In this document: one piece after another, positions 58,481 to 64,000 of the stretch | Numbering within the stretch: the stretch's first letter is position 1 | Layout: the number at the start of each line of letters is the position of its first letter | Origin: Megalobrama amblycephala | Lineage: Eukaryota > Chordata > Actinopteri > Cypriniformes > Xenocyprididae | DNA: 64,000 nt | Direction: 5' to 3' | NCBI RefSeq assembly: GCF_018812025.1 | Contig: NC_063061.1 | Coordinates: forward strand, 38,663,044-38,727,043 | Made by a program: the position numbers and the translations under genes | Notes under the pieces: generated by a model | Seen by the model: the letters and a program-made list of their open reading frames with translations, nothing else | Told to the model about the DNA's origin: nothing | Databases searched by the model: none

Positions 58481-58826
58481 CAGGCTTGTTTGGGGTTGCG
58501 TTGGGGTGTGCGGTGAAGAGGGCCATATTTTACGGGAAACTATCACCAAGTTTCGCCGTCTGACAGCCACCTGCCCAATCCGGCCTGAAATATCGCAGCG
58601 TGTTCAAGAGAGCAAATCATATTTCCTGAGATCGGCCACTAATAAGGTGAATTCACTTACGAGGAAAATGAGAAAGACCATCAGACCTCTGATACACCGA
58701 GTGGACATAAAGGAAACTCGTTATTCTTCACAGGACGAAACTGAGACAAAGTCAAACAGAGACTCTACTGCTGCAGATTCAGAAACAGACAGTGAGAATA
58801 AATGTGCTGCAAGTGTCCTTTTTTAA
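58437..58826 (+). other. Uncharacterised 129-codon open stretch
   Basis: Open from the codon after TAA (58434) to TAA at about 58824-58826, with no ATG in its first half. It reads 'CGEEGHILRETITKFRRLTA', 'ISQRVQESKSYFLRSATNKV' and a Ser/Glu/Asp-rich tail ending 'ENKCAASVLF'. As an exon it would need an upstream acceptor; 'CGCGCGTGCCAG' at 58483 is possible but lacks a pyrimidine tract. It is not a CCHC knuckle. It may be an old transposon or pseudogene exon. Not recognised. Confidence 0.25.
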
Positions 58827-59231
58827 TTCTAAATGATATTTGGGCCAACTTTATGTTGATGTTGATTAAGAAGAGAATTAAGTAACGACACAGTCATGAT
58901 GTTTGACAGAAAAAACCTCTCCATAACTTGCCATTTCTTCACTATAGTGTGTCTTTCTTTGTGTTTCTAGATGTGTTTCACTCTTACGTCTCCAGTAGCA
59001 ACAGCTATGATTGACAGCTGCATTCTAAAGGCCTGTCTCCACGGGAACAAGCGTGACCTTTTGCACATGGTCAGTTAGAGACATCCACTTTCATTTCTGA
59101 CAGTGGGTTCTTGTTTCTCGTGCCTCATTCTCATGTCATTTCTGTAAATGACACCAAAATAAGAGCACATATCAGATATGGGTGCATCATTGCCGTTGTT
59201 AATAGTGTCAATATTTATTCTCTAGTTTGTG

Positions 59232-59282
<51 letters not shown>

Positions 59283-60302
59283 TCACAGGGCTTGACATTA
59301 ACACCCGCCAAATGCGTGTATATTTCAGCAGTGGCATGTAACACAGTCACTCCTACTAGTCCCTTTGGTGGGTTGAATTTAATATATAATATATAAATAA
59401 AATATATAAATTCTTCGAAAGTAGTCTTTTAAAAAGGCATCTGAAACAATAAACTATATCGATTTTCCAATACATATCAATACTGACATATCTCATCACT
59501 CCGACAGCGAGTTGACACACACCCTCACTCACTTTGGATGAATATTGTTGGTGTTACATGACTTGAATTTCATCGTGAGATTGCAATTATTGCACATAAT
59601 TTGACTTATTCCCGCAGATTTTATTCTCACACCCAAAGTGTGCACACATAAAGCCGCCTCTCAGTACTAAATTGAGTTGTTTTTTGCTGCCTATCGCACT
59701 TAAACAGTCAAATACACACAAAATAATGTCAAAATGCCGGTCTTGGTGAGTATTCACATAAACACAGTCAGTTATGCTTTAAGTGAACGTAAACAGTTGA
59801 GAAAGAAAACGCATGTGTAACAGTATAATCTTAAGGTCTTAAAGTGACAGCAGCCTAATATACCTGCTGCCAAATTATGAGATAATATTAAAAATATCAA
59901 TATGGCAGTTCCCCCCATATATATATTTGGTATTTGTTGGTACAAATAATTACATTTCATATTGTTTTAGGCTGAACTTCTGTAGGCTTTAATTTCACAG
60001 TATAATATTTTACATTAATTTCTTATCTATTTTCAGTCATAAAGCTCCAATCTGCTCCACACAGAAATCTGATATATGGCAAACTATACATGTAAAATAA
60101 ATATATATTATGGGATGTATAGCAAGCACCACTAAGTATTAAATATGGTTCACTGGCATAAAATGTCACGTATGTGTGCATAAATGCAACATGTAATAAA
60201 TAATGTTTTATGTCATAGTCAAATACTGGATTTTAATGTATAAATTACAATATTTATTTTTGTGATGTGACATTTTTCATATTATCATATCATATATATA
60301 TA
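58827..60302. other. Non-coding stretch, no gene
   Basis: A TA microsatellite lies at about 59238-59279. The rest is AT-rich with no recognised repeat. Confidence 0.4.
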
Positions 60303-60811
60303 CACTCTAAAAAATGTTGGGTTGAAAATGGACAAACCCAGCGATTGGGTTGTTTTAACCCAGCGGTTGGGTTAAATGTTTGCCCAACCTGCTGGGTAGT
60401 TTTATTTAACTCTACTGTTGTATAAAAATTACTGTATTGCTTGCTTAAAATGAACCCGAAATATGCTGGAAATTAACATTTATTAATATGTTTAATAAAT
60501 GAGCATTTATTAATAAGATAATGAATAATAAACAATAAACATTTATTAAATTTCTTATTAATAAATGTTCACCTTTTGATTATTATTGTTGCCTCTAGTA
60601 ATTATGTGTCTGATTTTTAATTTCTCACCTATTTTGGATTCATTTTAAGCCAGCCATATAGTCATTTTTAATCAGTAGTTGGGTTAAATAAAACTACCCA
60701 GCAGGTTGGGCAAACATTTAACCCAACCACTGGGTTAAAACAACCCAATTGCTGGGTTTGTCCATTTTCAACCCAACTTGGGTTGTTTTTAACCAAACAT
60801 TTTTTAGAGTG
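60303..60811. mobile_element. CACT-ended AACCCA MITE, copy 5
   Basis: Starts CACTCTAAAAAATGTTGGG and ends ...CAAACATTTTTTAGAGTG: 509 bp with near-perfect termini. The inner 22-bp words are present only two or three times. The best-preserved member of the family in the window. Confidence 0.8.
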
Positions 60812-61521
60812 TATATACATACACACACACATATATATAATATGTACTGCCTGCCATAGATCTGTTTTTATATCTAATTTATGTACTTTTATATCTAGAA
60901 TCATATCAAATCTTTGTCAGATGAAAATATTTACACCCACAGTCTCTTCAACTGTAAGAATGATGATCTGTGGCTGTATAAACCTGTATAAAGTCTCTCT
61001 TCTCACCTGTAAACGTCCTGTTTGTTGTTTCCGTTTCCTCAGACTCTTGAAACAGGAGGCGTGTTGAGCTGGTGATTGGCTCTCAACCCCGGGTCGGCCC
61101 GCTTGATTGGTGGGTATGTTGTTATTGATCGTAGAATCAGTTTCAGATAATTTCTGTCTTGCCGAGGGAGGCAGGAGAGGTGAGTCACGATGAGTGAGAG
61201 CCGCTGGAAAACATCACAAACTGACACATGATCCTCTGAGGATAGGTTGCTGTGTGAAACATTAACTAAACTAAAACCATAAAAAATGACTTGAAATAAA
61301 ATAACTGATTTAAAATGGAAGTTTTAGTTGAAGTACTTATTAAAAAATAACTGAATAAACTAAAACTGCACAGTCCTGGTCAGAATCATGGGCACCCTTG
61401 GTAAATATGAACAAAAAAGCATGTGAAAATAAATCTGCATTGTTAATCCTTTTGATCTTTTATTTTAAAAAAATTCATTGAAGTAAAAATAAAATTGAAA
61501 TTGGGTGAAAATCTCATTATG

Positions 61522-61570
<49 letters not shown>

Positions 61571-62599
61571 TAATAATAATAATAAACATAAAAACACACA
61601 ACAAAGTTACTAAAACTTTAACTAAAATTAAAATGAAAACAGAAAATGTAAATACATCAAAAACTACATCAATGATACTAAAATAACACTGATGTGAAAA
61701 TGATCAGAAAGTCAACATGAAAATCAAAATTGACAATTTTTTTTTAATGGAATATTGCAGTATTTATTATAAATGATTTATCCATGCAGTTCATCAGATC
61801 ACATATGAAATATTACCCACAAGGCCAAGCAGCATAAAGAAAGAAGAGGTCCAACCTAACATAAAAAAAGGATATAGAAATATTAACGTGTTTAATAGAA
61901 TCACAGTTACTACAATATTTACTTTATCTTCAGATCCGCCTGATTGATTCGTTCTAAATTCTACAATGTTTATACTGTTATAAATACTTGAGTAATCAGT
62001 TTAAATGAAACTAAGACTTCTAATTTATACATGCATAACTTAAATACACACTTTGCCTCTGGTCACTAAGCAGAATTATTCATGTTTTATGTGGAAAAGA
62101 ACTTGAATCACTTCATACTGTGACGGTGTGTGTGTGTGTGAGTAAAACAGCCTGGGAGATAATCAATACTGCTCAGATGTATGTGTGTGTATGTGGGTGT
62201 TATTCTTTCCCATCATGCCTCAGTCAGCTGTAGAGCATCCCATAATCCCTTCTGCTCCGTGTGGCATTTCTCTGGCTGTTGATCACAGATCACGTGCTGA
62301 TCGATCAATAACTTTGGGAGTCTGAAGTCATTCGAACGGTAATTTTTGAGGTGTAATAAATCCAGGAGAGTTTATGATCTTGAGGTCCAGCTGTATAGTT
62401 TTTACCGGGCATGTTGTTCGCTCAAAGTGTTTCAAGGACAGTTTGACTATTTCTCTCCCTCGTTTTTGTAAAGGCATGCTGGGAATGACGAAGGTGATAA
62501 TCAAACACGTTCGCGTAAAATCTCCACTCTCTGATATGAAGCATTGGATAGATTGAATCATTTTTAGTGAATTGATTCACTTGATTGAACTGGTTATTT
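60812..62599. other. Non-coding stretch, no gene
   Basis: Contains a TA run at 61525-61567 and a low-repeat GC-richer patch at about 61040-61230. No exon seen. Confidence 0.4.
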
Positions 62600-63040
62600 T
62601 AGAGTATTTTATAAATTTACCAAAAGTTTTTTTTCTTTTTAAAGAAACTGATACTTTTATTCAGCAAGGATGCATTAAATTGATGGGAAAATCGTTTATA
62701 ATGTTACAAAAGATTCTATTTTTAATTGTTCAAAGTTTTTGTTCATCAAAGAACCCTGAAAAAATACTGTATTGTAGATTCCACAATCATTACCATTTTC
62801 AAAAGCTTTCAACATTGATAATCATCATAAATGTTTCTTGAGCAGCAAATCATCATATCAGAATTATTTCTGAAGGATCATGTGACACTGAAGACTGGAG
62901 TAATGATGCTGAAAATTCAGCTTTGATCACTGGATATAAATTACACTTTACTATATATTCACATAGTAAACAATTATTTAAAATTAAATAATATTTAAAA
63001 ATTTTTACTGTATTTTTAAAAAAAAAATCAAATAAATGCA
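62600..63040 (-). repeat. Interspersed repeat ('CATTACTCCAGTCTTCAG' family), copy 4
   Basis: Inverse orientation of 22541-23045: 'GAAGGATCATGTGACACTG' and 'CTGGAGTAATGATGCTGAAA' on the plus strand. Confidence 0.75.
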
Positions 63041-63131
63041 GCCACCAAAATTGCACGATCCCATTTGAGTTTCAAACACGTCACTGGTCGCAGCATGCTG
63101 ATTTTACAACTGAATTAATTTGTTTAATTAA

Positions 63132-63660
63132 TCAAAAATGACGCCCAGATTCCATGCATGTGTTAGTCACAAGACTAAGGGATTCTGAGAGGACATTAGC
63201 TCCTTTAGACAGTCCAAAAACCAACATTTCCGTCTCAGAGTCATTTAATTGGAGAAAATTAACTGCCATCCAACTTTTAACATCACTCGAACAATCAAAC
63301 AGTGACTGAAGAGATATGTTGTCATCTGGTTTCATTGGAAGGTAAAGCTGTATATCATCTGCATAAAGATGGTGTAAAATTTGATGCTTATGAAAGATCT
63401 TGGCTAAAAGAGGGAAAATAAGACAGGGCCTAAGACGGAGCCCTGTGGTACTCCTCATGTGCAAGCAGCAAAAGAAGTATAGTTTTCAATGGCTAAAGAA
63501 AAAGATCTCCCCTTAAGGTAGGATGAGAACCAATTTAAGGCAGTTCCCTTAATACCAACATACAGCTCTAAACGTTTTGATAGATTAGAGTGATCAATAG
63601 TGTCAAAAGCCCCGCTTAGATCCAAAAGATCCAAAACAGCACATTTTCGACGGCTAATAA
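63132..63660 (-). mobile_element. LINE reverse-transcriptase domain fragment
   Basis: The minus strand reads 'AVLDLLDLSGAFDTIDHSNL', 'ALNWFSSYLKGRSFSLAIEN', then a TGA just before 'GVPQGSVLGPVLFSL', a one-base frame change, then 'HHLYADDIQLYLPMKPDDN' and 'WMAVNFLQLNDSETEMLVFG'. FDTIDH, GVPQGS and YADD are core motifs of non-LTR retrotransposon reverse transcriptases (L2/CR1/Rex-like). Stop plus frameshift make it dead. Endonuclease and 3' end are missing. Confidence 0.88.
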
Positions 63661-63900
63661 CAAATCATTTATGTATATTTAATGTTAATATTTATAAAAT
63701 TGATTGCTATATGTATATGTACAGCATAGTGCATACTGTTTCATATTCCATTTAAAATAAATGAAGGCAATTATACAGCACAGCACACAGTTCACCAAAC
63801 ACAGCCGAGTACTGATTGAAACGAGGCTGCAAAACCAGGCCACAAAACATTCAAACACTCTCGTAGGAGGTGGACGAGTGGGGAAAGAGAGCGAGAGAAA

Positions 63901-63909
<9 letters not shown>

Positions 63910-63949
<40 letters not shown>
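63910..63949. repeat. (CT)n(CA)n microsatellite
   Basis: A short CT run (from about 63900) passes into about 20 CA units. Confidence 0.95.
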
Positions 63950-63950
<1 letters not shown>

Positions 63951-64000
63951 GCAGCCGATACAGTAATGTGTGTGAGGTGGGAATAGGCTGTCATAGAGAG

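Noticed and set aside
58506..58520. 'CGEEGH' as a retroviral-type CCHC zinc knuckle
   Set aside because: The second Cys and final Cys of the C-x2-C-x4-H-x4-C pattern are missing.
38695..64000. Search for wdr7 exons upstream of st8sia3
   Set aside because: No WD-repeat or splice-supported exon could be recognised; the gene, if linked as in human, lies beyond the right edge.
1..64000. tRNA, rRNA, CRISPR array or bacterial-type operon
   Set aside because: Regular repeats here are eukaryotic satellites or MITEs without spacers, and nothing with tRNA or rRNA features was seen.

Overview
The window is nuclear DNA of a ray-finned fish, most likely a cyprinid (carp/minnow/Danio group). Two vertebrate genes are split into exons by consensus GT/AG introns. 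The rest is crowded with short non-autonomous DNA transposons, long CA and TA microsatellites and MITE-derived satellites, as is usual in cyprinids. The species cannot be fixed from the sequence alone.

Genes. Both recognised genes are on the minus strand. (1) onecut2: only the first coding exon (13211-14330) is present. It carries the complete CUT domain and ends at a splice donor; the homeodomain exon was not found and should lie beyond the left edge. (2) st8sia3: the whole coding region is present in four exons (38694-38531, 34810-34691, 33462-32905, 28412-28130). The phases agree and give a 374-residue alpha-2,8-sialyltransferase. Their order and orientation (st8sia3 upstream of onecut2, same strand) match the human 18q21 arrangement as I know it, which supports both calls.

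Layout. 1-13.2 kb: onecut2 intron 1 or beyond, with an inverted pair of ~0.9 kb elements, a nested insertion, and four CACT-ended 'AACCCA' MITEs, one of which has grown into a 1 kb, 22-bp minisatellite. 13.2-17.3 kb: onecut2 exon 1, its GC-rich promoter and GC-rich upstream blocks. 17.3-28.1 kb: intergenic, with a TTAA-flanked MITE, an 858-bp foldback element, a GCTAGCATG satellite and a TIR MITE just past the st8sia3 stop. 28.1-38.7 kb: st8sia3; its introns hold a second foldback element, a 2.2 kb GAATTC-rich satellite and another GCTAGCATG satellite. 38.7-64 kb: probably the gene-poor interval upstream of st8sia3. It holds MITEs, LINE reverse-transcriptase fragments, a 2.3 kb minisatellite open in five of six frames, THAP-like transposon remnants and a few low-repeat GC-rich blocks that could be regulatory.

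The most interesting pattern is that several unrelated MITE families here carry tandem satellites grown from their own internal sequence, and that two foldback elements share outer arms but have different, still palindromic, inner arms. No complete autonomous transposon, tRNA, rRNA or CRISPR array was seen. Repeat-family names are tentative because no library search was possible.
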